From positions 1,488,001 through 1,552,000 of the forward strand of contig OY762511.1 of the NCBI GenBank assembly GCA_963665925.1: a DNA stretch of 64,000 bases. Direction: 5' to 3'. How positions within the stretch are numbered: the stretch's first letter is position 1; every line of letters starts with the position of its first letter. Below the pieces are notes generated by a model. It had not been told where the DNA came from, ran no database searches, and was given only the letters and a program-made list of their open reading frames with translations. The stretch comes from G963665925 sp963665925 (lineage in GTDB: Bacteria; Bacillota; Clostridia; Peptostreptococcales; Acidaminobacteraceae). The position numbers and the translations under genes are program-made. Below are positions 41,879 to 49,517 of this stretch, piece after piece.

Positions 41879-43252
41879 ATGGAGAACAATAATGTTCAAC
41901 GTGACGGCTTTTCGTCGAAACTGGGGATTATCGCAGCTGCTGCTGGATCTGCTATCGGTCTAGGTAACATCTGGAAATTCCCATACATCACTGGGGTATT
42001 TGGTGGTGCTGCATTTATTCTTGTTTATCTGATTTGTATTGCAATGATTGGCTTACCTGTAATGCTATCAGAATTTCTGATCGGTCGTCGCGCTCAGAGA
42101 AATGCAATTGGCTCGTTCAAGCAACTGAAGCCAAACACACCTTGGTTTATGACTGGCTGGATGGGCTTCCTGTCGGCATTCATGATCCTATCGTTCTACG
42201 GCGTTGTTGCAGGCTGGTGCCTCGACTACATCGTAAAGGCTGCAATGAACTCATTCAGCGGCATGAGCCCTGATGACATCGGGAATACGTTTGGCGGTCT
42301 GATTTCGTCTACTTGGACTCCAATCATCTGGCAGCTTGTTTTTATGGCATTAACAGCTGGCGTTCTTATGGGTGGTGTAAAAGATGGTATCGAGAAATAT
42401 GCAAAAATCCTGATGCCGCTTCTACTGGTTATCATTGTTGTACTTGATATCCGTGCAATCACACTTCCTGGTGCAAGTGAAGGTATCGCATTCCTTCTAA
42501 AGCCTGACTTCAGCAAACTCAGCGGTGCTGCAGTTCTTTCTGCACTCGGTCATGCATTTTTCTCCTTATCACTTGGTATGGGTACGATGATTACATACGG
42601 CTCATATATTGGTAAGAAGGAAAATCTAGCTGAGACAGCACTTCAAGTTACAATCGCAGATACTGCAATCGCACTTCTTGCAGGTCTTGCAATCTTCCCA
42701 GCTGTATTCGCGTTCGGTATCGAACCAGCAGCGGGCCCAGGTCTTGTATTCGTTACACTACCTAACGTATTCAACCAAATGCCTGGTGGCTACTTCTTCG
42801 GAATCCTATTCTTCGTACTGCTGACAGTAGCGGCGCTGACGTCTTCAATCTCAATCCTAGAGGTTGTTGTTGCCTACTTCACTGAAGACCTGAAGATGAA
42901 CCGTCATAAAGCGACAGTGATTGCAACAGTAGCTATTTCTGTTGTGGGTATCTTCTGTTCGCTTTCTATGGGACCTATGGCTGGCGTGAAGTTCCCAATC
43001 ATCGGTGGATCAGTTAACTTCTTTGACTGGTTGGACTGGATTTCTGCCAACCTGCTTCTACCACTTGGCGGTCTGTTCATTTCGCTGTTTGTTGGTTTTG
43101 GTATGGTTAAAGATGACGTTAAAGACGAAGTTACGAATAGTGGAACTTTGAAGTTCGGTCTATTTGATACCTTTATCTTCGCGTCTAAGTTTATCGCACC
43201 ACTTGGAATCCTAATCGTATTCCTATACAACCTAGGATTTATCAAGTTCTAA
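41879..43252 (+). CDS. Neurotransmitter:sodium symporter (NSS) family transporter
   Basis: A 457-residue, roughly 11-segment Na+-coupled transporter (LeuT fold). The unwound TM1 signature AGSAIGLGNIWKFPYITG is at about residues 24-41. Other landmarks are GLPVMLSEFLIGRR and the TM6 region LGHAFFSLSLGMGTMITYGSY. Substrates in bacteria are usually amino acids such as leucine, tryptophan or tyrosine. AAGGGGGAAA precedes the ATG. It is monocistronic. Confidence 0.93.
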   Translation: MENNNVQRDGFSSKLGIIAAAAGSAIGLGNIWKFPYITGVFGGAAFILVYLICIAMIGLPVMLSEFLIGRRAQRNAIGSFKQLKPNTPWFMTGWMGFLSAFMILSFYGVVAGWCLDYIVKAAMNSFSGMSPDDIGNTFGGLISSTWTPIIWQLVFMALTAGVLMGGVKDGIEKYAKILMPLLLVIIVVLDIRAITLPGASEGIAFLLKPDFSKLSGAAVLSALGHAFFSLSLGMGTMITYGSYIGKKENLAETALQVTIADTAIALLAGLAIFPAVFAFGIEPAAGPGLVFVTLPNVFNQMPGGYFFGILFFVLLTVAALTSSISILEVVVAYFTEDLKMNRHKATVIATVAISVVGIFCSLSMGPMAGVKFPIIGGSVNFFDWLDWISANLLLPLGGLFISLFVGFGMVKDDVKDEVTNSGTLKFGLFDTFIFASKFIAPLGILIVFLYNLGFIKF

Positions 43253-43275
43253 AACGCGATCAAAATGTACTCATT

Positions 43276-43305
43276 CAACCCTCGGCATTATGCCGGGGGT
43301 TTATT
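43276..43305 (+). terminator. Terminator after the NSS transporter gene
   Basis: ACCCTCGGCA pairs with TGCCGGGGGT, followed by TTATT. Confidence 0.8.
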
Positions 43306-43342
43306 GCGTCCAAATAGGGAATGGGTGTATTTGAAATGGGAT

Positions 43343-43392
43343 GAACAGCACTGTGCAATCTTCAATTGCCCAAGTCGTTAGGGTGACTAACA
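43343..43392 (+). repeat. Dispersed structured repeat, copy D (core only)
   Basis: GAACAGCACTG, then GCAATCTTCAATTGCCC, then AAGTCGTTAGGGTGAC. Its first 35 bases are identical to copy E, which begins 72 bases further on in the same orientation. The long third hairpin is missing. Confidence 0.7.
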
Positions 43393-43414
43393 GTGAAGAA
43401 GAATGAGGTTGTAC

Positions 43415-43541
43415 GAACAGCACTGTGCAATCTTCAATTGCCCAAGTCGCTAGACGCGACTAATAGATTTAAATGATAAGAGGGTCTGATGCATGTGAAC
43501 ATGTATCAGACCCTCTTATCATTTAAATCTGCTGTTCTTTG
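43415..43541 (+). repeat. Dispersed structured repeat, copy E (most complete)
   Basis: A 127-base element starting GAACAGCA and ending TGCTGTTCTTTG, so the ends are inverted repeats. Three hairpins follow in order: GCAATCTTCAATTGC, GTCGCTAGACGCGAC, and a 62-base stem (43467-43528) whose 30-base arms match except at one base, with loop GTGA. The last arm contains GAGGGTCTGAT/ATCAGACCCTC. Downstream, GGACTGAC/GTCAGTCC (about 43566-43586) is another small hairpin. No gene is seen between 43253 and 43678. Confidence 0.75.
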
Positions 43542-43678
43542 TCTTTTTCGGACAAAGAGAAGAAGGACTGACTAAAAGTCAGTCCCCCTTCAGGGTAAAT
43601 ATATAATGAGTATTAGGGTTAGCGAATTTTGTGCCCGAAGGCGTGAATAGATTTGAATACTTTGTTTATAGGTTTTTA

Positions 43679-44110
43679 TTAAAGCTTGAACTTTGTGATT
43701 TCTTCACAGTAGCTGCAAGCATATTCAAGCTCACCGTTTTGAGAAACAAGCTCAAAAGTCGGTTCGCAATGACTGTCGTGGTTCGTAATACAACGTGGAT
43801 TCTCACATTCGAAAAGACCTGTAATTGTCTTAGGAATGTTGACCACTTTCTTTTCACCAAGCTTACCGTTTCGAATAATGTTCACAGTAATCTTTTCATC
43901 TATCAGTCCAAGTGCGTCAAGGTCCACATCAAATCTGTTTTCGATTTTGATGATGTCCTTGCGGCCAAGCAGACCACTTTCAACATTCATGAGCAGAACA
44001 ACTGGATAATCCGTTTGCTCAGAGAAAAGCATATTGAAGACCTTGATGCCGTTTCCAGCAGTGATATGGTCAAGCACGATGCCATTTTCTATACCTTTAA
44101 CCTCTAGCAT
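43679..44110 (-). CDS. pyrI: Aspartate carbamoyltransferase regulatory subunit
   Basis: A 143-residue regulatory chain that binds nucleotides and holds the catalytic trimers together. The nucleotide-binding N-terminal domain (GIVLDHITAGNGIKVFNML, DIIKIENR) is followed by a zinc domain with CENPRC and CSYC plus a cysteine in the linker region. It overlaps pyrB by 14 bases. A separate pyrI means that this ATCase is allosteric, like the E. coli enzyme and unlike that of Bacillus. Confidence 0.94.
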   Translation of the reverse strand: MLEVKGIENGIVLDHITAGNGIKVFNMLFSEQTDYPVVLLMNVESGLLGRKDIIKIENRFDVDLDALGLIDEKITVNIIRNGKLGEKKVVNIPKTITGLFECENPRCITNHDSHCEPTFELVSQNGELEYACSYCEEITKFKL

Positions 44111-45038
44111 ATGGGCCCACCTCCAGTAGTTTTGTAATCAGCGCCATTCTTACAAACACGCCCATGCGTGACTGTTCGAAGTAGACAGCACGTGCATCGT
44201 CATCCACATCGTATGCGATTTCATTTACACGAGGCAGCGGATGCATGACAATCATGTCTTTCTTGGCAGTAGCCAGTTTGCTCTTCGTGAAGATGTAGGA
44301 ATTTTTTAGCTTCAGATAATCTTCCTCGTTGAAGAAGCGTTCTTTCTGAATGCGTGTCAAATAAAGGATATCAACCTCTTCGATGACTTCCTCGACATAG
44401 CGCACTTCCTGGAACTCTATATCAGAATAGAGACGTTTAAGTTGTTTTTTCAGTGCTTCAGGGAGCTGAAGCTCTTCTGGAGATATAAGAATAAATTTCT
44501 TTGTTCCAAAGCGTGCAAGCGTACGGATTAGTGAGTGGACAGTACGTCCATATTTGAGGTCGCCGCAGAATGCAACGGTATGACCTTCAATCTGGCCCTT
44601 GTAACGCTTGATGGTAATCAGGTCCGTCAGCGTTTGTGTAGGATGCTGATGTCCCCCGTCACCGCCGTTGATAATTGGAACTTCAGAGTATTGAGATGCA
44701 AGTTTTGGAGCACCCTCTTTTGGATGGCGCATTACGATGATGTCAGAGTAGAAGCCCATGACACGGATTGTGTCTGCAAGACTTTCGCCCTTTTGAGCTG
44801 AGCTGGTGTTTGCATCGGCAAAACCGATGACCTGACCGCCAAGCCGGCACATTGCGGAATCAAAGCTGAACTTAGTACGTGTACTAGGCTCAAAGAACAA
44901 TGACGCCATAATTTTTCCCTGACATGCAGCAGAATAGTTGGAAGGGTTCTCCCACATTTTCAGACCTAGATCAACAAGTTCGTTGATTTCATCAATTGTA
45001 AGATCTTCCGGTTCGATAAGATGACGAATCGATTTCAT
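44097..45038 (-). CDS. pyrB: Aspartate carbamoyltransferase catalytic subunit
   Basis: Condenses carbamoyl phosphate with aspartate, the committed step of pyrimidine synthesis. It is 313 residues. FFEPSTRTKFSFDSAMCRLG holds the carbamoyl-phosphate site, and HQHPTQTLTDL and MHPLPRVNEIAYDVDDD are further active-site signatures. AAAGGAGG precedes the start on the minus strand. Expression is controlled by the upstream attenuator. Confidence 0.96.
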   Translation of the reverse strand: MKSIRHLIEPEDLTIDEINELVDLGLKMWENPSNYSAACQGKIMASLFFEPSTRTKFSFDSAMCRLGGQVIGFADANTSSAQKGESLADTIRVMGFYSDIIVMRHPKEGAPKLASQYSEVPIINGGDGGHQHPTQTLTDLITIKRYKGQIEGHTVAFCGDLKYGRTVHSLIRTLARFGTKKFILISPEELQLPEALKKQLKRLYSDIEFQEVRYVEEVIEEVDILYLTRIQKERFFNEEDYLKLKNSYIFTKSKLATAKKDMIVMHPLPRVNEIAYDVDDDARAVYFEQSRMGVFVRMALITKLLEVGPYARG

Positions 45039-45083
45039 TCAGTTTTCCTCCTTTTTGACTTCACAGAATCAATTTAAAGGTAT

Positions 45084-45173
45084 AAAAAAGCCTTCTTCCC
45101 GCACGCAGAAAGAAGGCATATGACCTTTACACATATACTACAACCTTCTTAACCTCTCGGGTCAAGTTAAAGG
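45084..45173 (-). promoter_or_regulatory. PyrR-type attenuator of pyrBI
   Basis: On the minus strand, CTTGACCCGAGAGGTTAAG (45168-45150) is a hairpin with loop CGAGA that contains the PyrR consensus CCNGNGAGG. AAGAAGG at its 3' side can instead pair with CCTTCTT (antiterminator). The terminator itself is GCCTTCTT/AAGAAGGC followed by TTTTTT (45117-45084). All three mutually exclusive parts are present. High UMP would favour PyrR binding and termination. Confidence 0.85.
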
Positions 45174-45191
45174 GCTTATATCATTTGGTCC

Positions 45192-45220
45192 ATAGTAACA
45201 CAAAAGAATTTGAACAGCAA
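45192..45220 (-). promoter_or_regulatory. pyrBI promoter
   Basis: On the minus strand TTGCTG (45220-45215), 17 bases and TACTAT (45197-45192). Transcription would start about 10 bases before the PyrR hairpin. Confidence 0.6.
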
Positions 45221-45390
45221 GACAAATATTTGCACGAATTTGAGAAGTTCGTCGGAAAAGAAGCTCGGAAATAAAATAGCTTCATATTAAGGAATCAAAC
45301 TTACTTGGGATTTCCAATGCGAAAATATTTTACTTATCGGAAAAGTCGCTGAGATGGTGCGTCCGCTTTGTGGATAGGATGAAAATTCGC

Positions 45391-45419
45391 TTGACACGTG
45401 TGGTTAAGTTATGATACCT
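45391..45419 (+). promoter_or_regulatory. pyrC operon promoter
   Basis: TTGACA (45391-45396) is perfect; the -10 in TATGATACCT is not well defined (GATACC at 16 bases is the best fit). Between this and the pyrBI promoter (45221-45390) I see nothing else. Confidence 0.55.
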
Positions 45420-45439
45420 TTATGAAAACTTATATGAAC

Positions 45440-45567
45440 GCCTTTAAACTGGGTACGAGAGACCTGTAAGGCTTGAACAGACGGAAAGACCATTGCTGCG
45501 GCTATGGGAAATCCGTGCATTTATTGTGTAAACAAGCCATTACGAAATCATCGTAATGGCTTTTTTT
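45440..45567 (+). promoter_or_regulatory. PyrR-type attenuator of the pyrC-pyrF-pyrK-pyrD operon
   Basis: GCCTT..AAGGC (45440-45472) closes a hairpin with GGGT/ACCT and loop ACGAGAG. GGCTTG at its 3' side can pair with CAAGCC (antiterminator). The terminator is AAGCCATTACG/CGTAATGGCTT with TTTTTTT (45533-45567). Between them ACGGA/TCCGT with CCAT/ATGG forms a further stem. The layout is that of PyrR leaders, but the loop lacks the CC/GG flanks of the consensus. Confidence 0.75.
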
Positions 45568-45596
45568 ATGAGTATAGGGTGATCTGGAGGGAAAAC

Positions 45597-46856
45597 ATGC
45601 GTACGCTTATCAGGAATGGTCATATAGTCGATCCGTCTCAGGGAATAAATGACGTGATGGATATTCTGATTGAAGACAAGAAAATCATATCTGTTGAAAA
45701 GCAAATCGATGCAAAACAGGTACAGCAGATCGTCGATGCGAAAGGTATGCTGGTTACACCAGGATTTGTTGACGCACACGTTCATCTGAGAGAACCTGGA
45801 TTTACAGATAAAGAGGATTTGACAACAGGAACGCGCGGTGCACTTAAAGGCGGCGTGACCTCACTCGTATGCATGCCAAATACAAATCCAGTCATGGATT
45901 CACTGGAGGCAGTCAATCAGCTTAAAAAGAGTATTGAAGAAAAGGCTTTTGTAAAGGTATATGTTTCGGGAGCAATATCGCGCGGTTTGCAGGGCCTTGA
46001 GGCGGCAGAGTCTGATGAGATTCTCAAGGCGGGTGCTGTAGCCCTTACAGATGACGGTCGTACAACCCTCGATACCAAGCTGATGACAAGAGCCTTTTCA
46101 CTTGCAAAGGAACACGGTGCTCTGGTCATGACACACAGTGAAGACCATGAAATGACATCCAAGGATAAGACGGTGCCAAGTCCGGTTATTGCCGAGTCGG
46201 AAATCGTTAAAAGAGATATCGCACTTGCTGCAGAAGTGCATGGACCACTGCATGTATCGCATGTGAGTACAAAGGAAGCTCTGGATGCGATTCAAGAAGC
46301 CAAAGAGCGCGGGGAAGATGTGACCTGCGAGGTTGAACCCCACCACTTGGTTCTGTCAGACAAGAACTGTGATCCGGGGGCTGCCGCATACAAGGTGAAT
46401 CCGCCAATAAGAAGCGAAGCAGACAGACGCGCGATGATTGAAGGCCTTAAATCAGGTGCGGTGGACATGATTGCGACAGATCATGCGCCTCATGAAATGC
46501 ACACAAAGGTCGGCGCCTACGAAGAGGCTTCATACGGCTTTAGCGGTATAGAAACAGCATTTCCACTCTGCTATACGAATCTTGTGAAGACGGGTGAGAT
46601 TGACCTGGACCTTCTAGTCGCGCTAATGACATGCAAGCCGGCAGCACGTCTGGGCCTTGAGAGTGGAACGCTGAAAGTAGGAGCACCGGCAGATATCAAC
46701 ATTATCGATATCGATGCTTCTTATAAGATAGATCCGGATCAGTTCGAGACTAAAGGAAAAAATACGCCGTTTAAAGGCTGGGAAGTATATGGAAAAGTAA
46801 AACATGTGTTCGTGGATGGTAACTGGCGCGTAAAGGGAGGCGTAATCAATGATTAA
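45597..46856 (+). CDS. pyrC: Dihydroorotase
   Basis: Cyclises carbamoyl aspartate. It is 419 residues. The metal-binding motif VDAHVHLREPGF and the later ATDHAPHE are present, with VGAPADINIID near the C-terminus. The start is the ATG at 45597 with CTGGAGGG upstream; the longer frame from 45504 passes through the terminator hairpin and is rejected. It overlaps pyrF by 8 bases. Confidence 0.96.
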   Translation: MRTLIRNGHIVDPSQGINDVMDILIEDKKIISVEKQIDAKQVQQIVDAKGMLVTPGFVDAHVHLREPGFTDKEDLTTGTRGALKGGVTSLVCMPNTNPVMDSLEAVNQLKKSIEEKAFVKVYVSGAISRGLQGLEAAESDEILKAGAVALTDDGRTTLDTKLMTRAFSLAKEHGALVMTHSEDHEMTSKDKTVPSPVIAESEIVKRDIALAAEVHGPLHVSHVSTKEALDAIQEAKERGEDVTCEVEPHHLVLSDKNCDPGAAAYKVNPPIRSEADRRAMIEGLKSGAVDMIATDHAPHEMHTKVGAYEEASYGFSGIETAFPLCYTNLVKTGEIDLDLLVALMTCKPAARLGLESGTLKVGAPADINIIDIDASYKIDPDQFETKGKNTPFKGWEVYGKVKHVFVDGNWRVKGGVIND

Positions 46857-47742
46857 TCTAATATCAGAAATCAAAAGAAAGAAGAGTGCGGTAGTAGTCG
46901 GACTGGATCCTAGGGTAGATCAGCTTCCTGAGGAAATTAAAGCCAAGCATAATCTAAGCGGAGAGTATAGCACGCAGGATGCAGCGGCAGGAATACTCGA
47001 GTTTAATAAGGGTATCATTGATGCAGTATGTGATTTTGTGCCTGCAGTCAAGCCACAGATCGCATTCTATGAAGTATACGGTTCAGCAGGTTACGCAGCA
47101 TATGAAGAAACCGTTAAGTATGCACAGGAAAAAGGCCTCTATGTTGTTGGAGATATTAAGCGTGGAGATATAGGGTCGACATGTGATGCGTACGCAAAAG
47201 CGCATTTTGAGCAAATTCCAACAGATTCGGTGACTGTGAATGCCTATCTGGGTGAAGATGGCGTGAAACCTTTCCTGAAATACACAGAGAAAAGCGGGAA
47301 AGGCATGTTCATACTCGTAAAGACGTCAAACCCTTCATCGGGACAGCTTCAAGACAGACATATCGACTCAGAGCCGGTCTACATGCAAATGGCCAAACTC
47401 GTCAATGAATGGGGCAAGGCCTATGTGGATGCTTCAGGCTATACACCAGTGGGTGCAGTTGTAGGCGCAACATATCCTGAGGAACTGGAAGCCATCAGAA
47501 AAGTGATTCCTAACGCTTACTTCCTGATTCCTGGATACGGTGCACAAGGTGGTGGCGGCAAAGATGTTGTTGGAGGATTCAATGCTGATGGACTTGGCGC
47601 ACTTGTAAATTCATCAAGAGGCATCATCTTCGCATATCAGAAGCGCGGCGGTAATTATATGGAAGCCGCAGCGGCAGCTGTGCACGAAATGAATTCAGAC
47701 ATCAATACTGCACTTGAAGAAGCGGGTAAAAAATACTGGTAA
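46849..47742 (+). CDS. pyrF: Orotidine-5'-phosphate decarboxylase, long (type 2) form
   Basis: Makes UMP from OMP. It is 297 residues, the longer family type. GLDPRVDQLP, AVKPQIAFYEVYGSAG and the catalytic DIKRGDIGST are present, then VNAYLGEDGVKPFL and LIPGYGAQGG. The start overlaps the end of pyrC, and AAAGGGAGG lies within pyrC. Confidence 0.95.
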   Translation: MINLISEIKRKKSAVVVGLDPRVDQLPEEIKAKHNLSGEYSTQDAAAGILEFNKGIIDAVCDFVPAVKPQIAFYEVYGSAGYAAYEETVKYAQEKGLYVVGDIKRGDIGSTCDAYAKAHFEQIPTDSVTVNAYLGEDGVKPFLKYTEKSGKGMFILVKTSNPSSGQLQDRHIDSEPVYMQMAKLVNEWGKAYVDASGYTPVGAVVGATYPEELEAIRKVIPNAYFLIPGYGAQGGGGKDVVGGFNADGLGALVNSSRGIIFAYQKRGGNYMEAAAAAVHEMNSDINTALEEAGKKYW

Positions 47743-47764
47743 ATAGGATAAAAGGGGTTAGACT

Positions 47765-48556
47765 ATGAAAAAATATGCATCTGATACATGGATTCTCTCA
47801 TGCGACATGATTGCACCGGATATCTGCAAACTTGTTGTGGAAAATCCGTATCCGGAAGTTGAAGTCAAGGAAGGGCAGTTTTTCAGCATCAAGCCATCTG
47901 GATCTTCAAATAAGCTTCTTAGAAGGCCAATCAGTGTCTGTGAAGTGAATGAAAAAGAAATGACTTTCCTTATAAAGACGCTTGGCGAGGGCACACAGGA
48001 ACTTGCAGCCCTAACACGCGGTGAAAAACTAGATGTAATGGGTCCCCTTGGAAATGGCTTTGAAGTTCAAGAGGGGAAAAAGGCACTTGTCATCGGCGGT
48101 GGCATCGGTGTGGCGCCACTGGTTCAGCTGCTAAGCGTACTGAAGGCACAGGGACAGGACAATGTAAAAACACTGCTGGGCTATAGGGAAAGACCCTATG
48201 GACTTGAGTTGTTCGAGAAACATACAAATGATATTGTGACAGCTTCAGAGCTCTACGAAGCGCCGCATAAGGGCTATGTCACATCATTCTTAGAAGAGGC
48301 CTTGGAGACAGGTGAATATGAAATCGTTTATTCATGCGGTCCTGAACCAATGCTTGCAAGTATCCAGGAAATTTGTAGAAAAGCTGATGTGCCAGTCCAG
48401 CTATCTATAGAAGAAAGAATGGCATGCGGCATAGGTGCATGTCTGGTTTGTACATGCAAGGTGAAAGATGAGAAAGACACAGAAGGCTTTAAGAACGTAC
48501 GTACATGTAAGGAAGGTCCCGTATTTTACGGAAACGAGGTGATGCTGCATGTCTAA
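47765..48556 (+). CDS. pyrK: Dihydroorotate dehydrogenase B electron-transfer subunit
   Basis: Passes electrons from dihydroorotate to NAD+ through FAD and a 2Fe-2S cluster. It is 263 residues. FAD-binding RRPISVCEV, NAD-binding GGGIGVAPLVQLL and the cluster cysteines (MACGIGACLVCTC with VRTC further on) are visible. It partners with PyrD, whose gene overlaps by 8 bases. Confidence 0.94.
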   Translation: MKKYASDTWILSCDMIAPDICKLVVENPYPEVEVKEGQFFSIKPSGSSNKLLRRPISVCEVNEKEMTFLIKTLGEGTQELAALTRGEKLDVMGPLGNGFEVQEGKKALVIGGGIGVAPLVQLLSVLKAQGQDNVKTLLGYRERPYGLELFEKHTNDIVTASELYEAPHKGYVTSFLEEALETGEYEIVYSCGPEPMLASIQEICRKADVPVQLSIEERMACGIGACLVCTCKVKDEKDTEGFKNVRTCKEGPVFYGNEVMLHV

Positions 48557-49460
48557 TGTGAATCTGAAAGTGAATCTGAATGGCCTGGAGCTCCACAATC
48601 CAATCACTGTTGCGTCGGGAACCTTTGGTTTTGGACGAGAATATGCAGATTTCATCGATCTGAATGATATTGGTGCAATTTCTGTAAAGGGACTGACACT
48701 CAGAAACAAGAAAGGGAATCCTTCGCCAAGGCTTGCCGAAACACCTATGGGAATCATTAACTCCGTAGGACTTCAGAACCCGGGTGTTGAAACCTTTATT
48801 AAAGAAGAAATACCATTCCTTAGACAGTTTGATGCAAAGATCATTGCCAATGCCAATGGCAACAGTATAGAAGAATATATTGAAATAGTAGAAATCCTCA
48901 GCGATGCTGACGTGGATTCTATTGAGCTAAACATTTCCTGTCCGAATGTAAAACAGGGTGGTATGGCATTTGGTACGAATCCAGATATGGTCAAGCGGGT
49001 TGTATCAGAAGTAAGAAAGGTGTGCAAGAAACATCTGATTGTCAAACTCAGCCCGAATGTGACAAGTATTTCAGATATAGCAAAGATTGCCGAAGCGGAA
49101 GGTGCCGATGCGGTCTCTCTCATTAATACACTGACAGGTATGGCTATCGACATACATAGCTTCAAGCCGATCATAGCCAACAGAATTGGTGGCGTATCGG
49201 GTCCAGCAGTAAAACCTGTAGCCCTGAAAATGGTTCATGATGTTGCCCATAGCGTAAAAATACCCGTACTTGGCATGGGTGGAATATCTAGCGCAAGCGA
49301 TGCCGCAGAGTTTTTCCTTGCAGGGGCAACGGCAATTGCAATTGGAACTGCAAACTTCACGAATCCTTATGCAACGAAAGAAGTGCTGGAGGGTCTTAAA
49401 CAGTACATGGATTCCAAAGGTTTTGCTACTATTGAAGAAATCAATAAAGCATTTAAGTAG
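48549..49460 (+). CDS. pyrD: Dihydroorotate dehydrogenase B catalytic subunit
   Basis: The class 1B enzyme, 303 residues. ITVASGTFGFGREYADF, SVKGLTLRNKKGNPSPRLAE and NISCPNVKQGG, with the catalytic cysteine, are present. It ends complete (IEEINKAFK) 57 bases before the insertion sequence. pyrE, often the next gene in Firmicutes, is not found here. Confidence 0.95.
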   Translation: MSNVNLKVNLNGLELHNPITVASGTFGFGREYADFIDLNDIGAISVKGLTLRNKKGNPSPRLAETPMGIINSVGLQNPGVETFIKEEIPFLRQFDAKIIANANGNSIEEYIEIVEILSDADVDSIELNISCPNVKQGGMAFGTNPDMVKRVVSEVRKVCKKHLIVKLSPNVTSISDIAKIAEAEGADAVSLINTLTGMAIDIHSFKPIIANRIGGVSGPAVKPVALKMVHDVAHSVKIPVLGMGGISSASDAAEFFLAGATAIAIGTANFTNPYATKEVLEGLKQYMDSKGFATIEEINKAFK

Positions 49461-49517
49461 AAATAGAGGCGTGTTTGACTTCAATTTCAAAATAAAAGCG
49501 GCTTAATAATATATATT

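Noticed and set aside
43343..43541. CRISPR array, because of the two near-identical repeat cores
   Set aside because: Only two copies, with internal hairpins and inverted ends and no regular spacers or cas genes.
43631..44107. 158-codon plus-strand frame opposite pyrI
   Set aside because: It is the antisense shadow of pyrI; no ribosome-binding site, and the pyrI translation is clearly the real gene.
45069..45120. Short open frame MPSFCVREEGFF on the minus strand across the pyrBI terminator, like the E. coli pyrBI leader peptide
   Set aside because: The ribosome-binding site is weak (AAAGG, 4 bases away), and the PyrR hairpin plus antiterminator explain the region completely.
45150..45168. 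TTGACC on the minus strand as -35 box of pyrBI
   Set aside because: It lies within the PyrR-binding hairpin and the best -10 would be 19 bases away; a better promoter lies upstream at 45192-45220.
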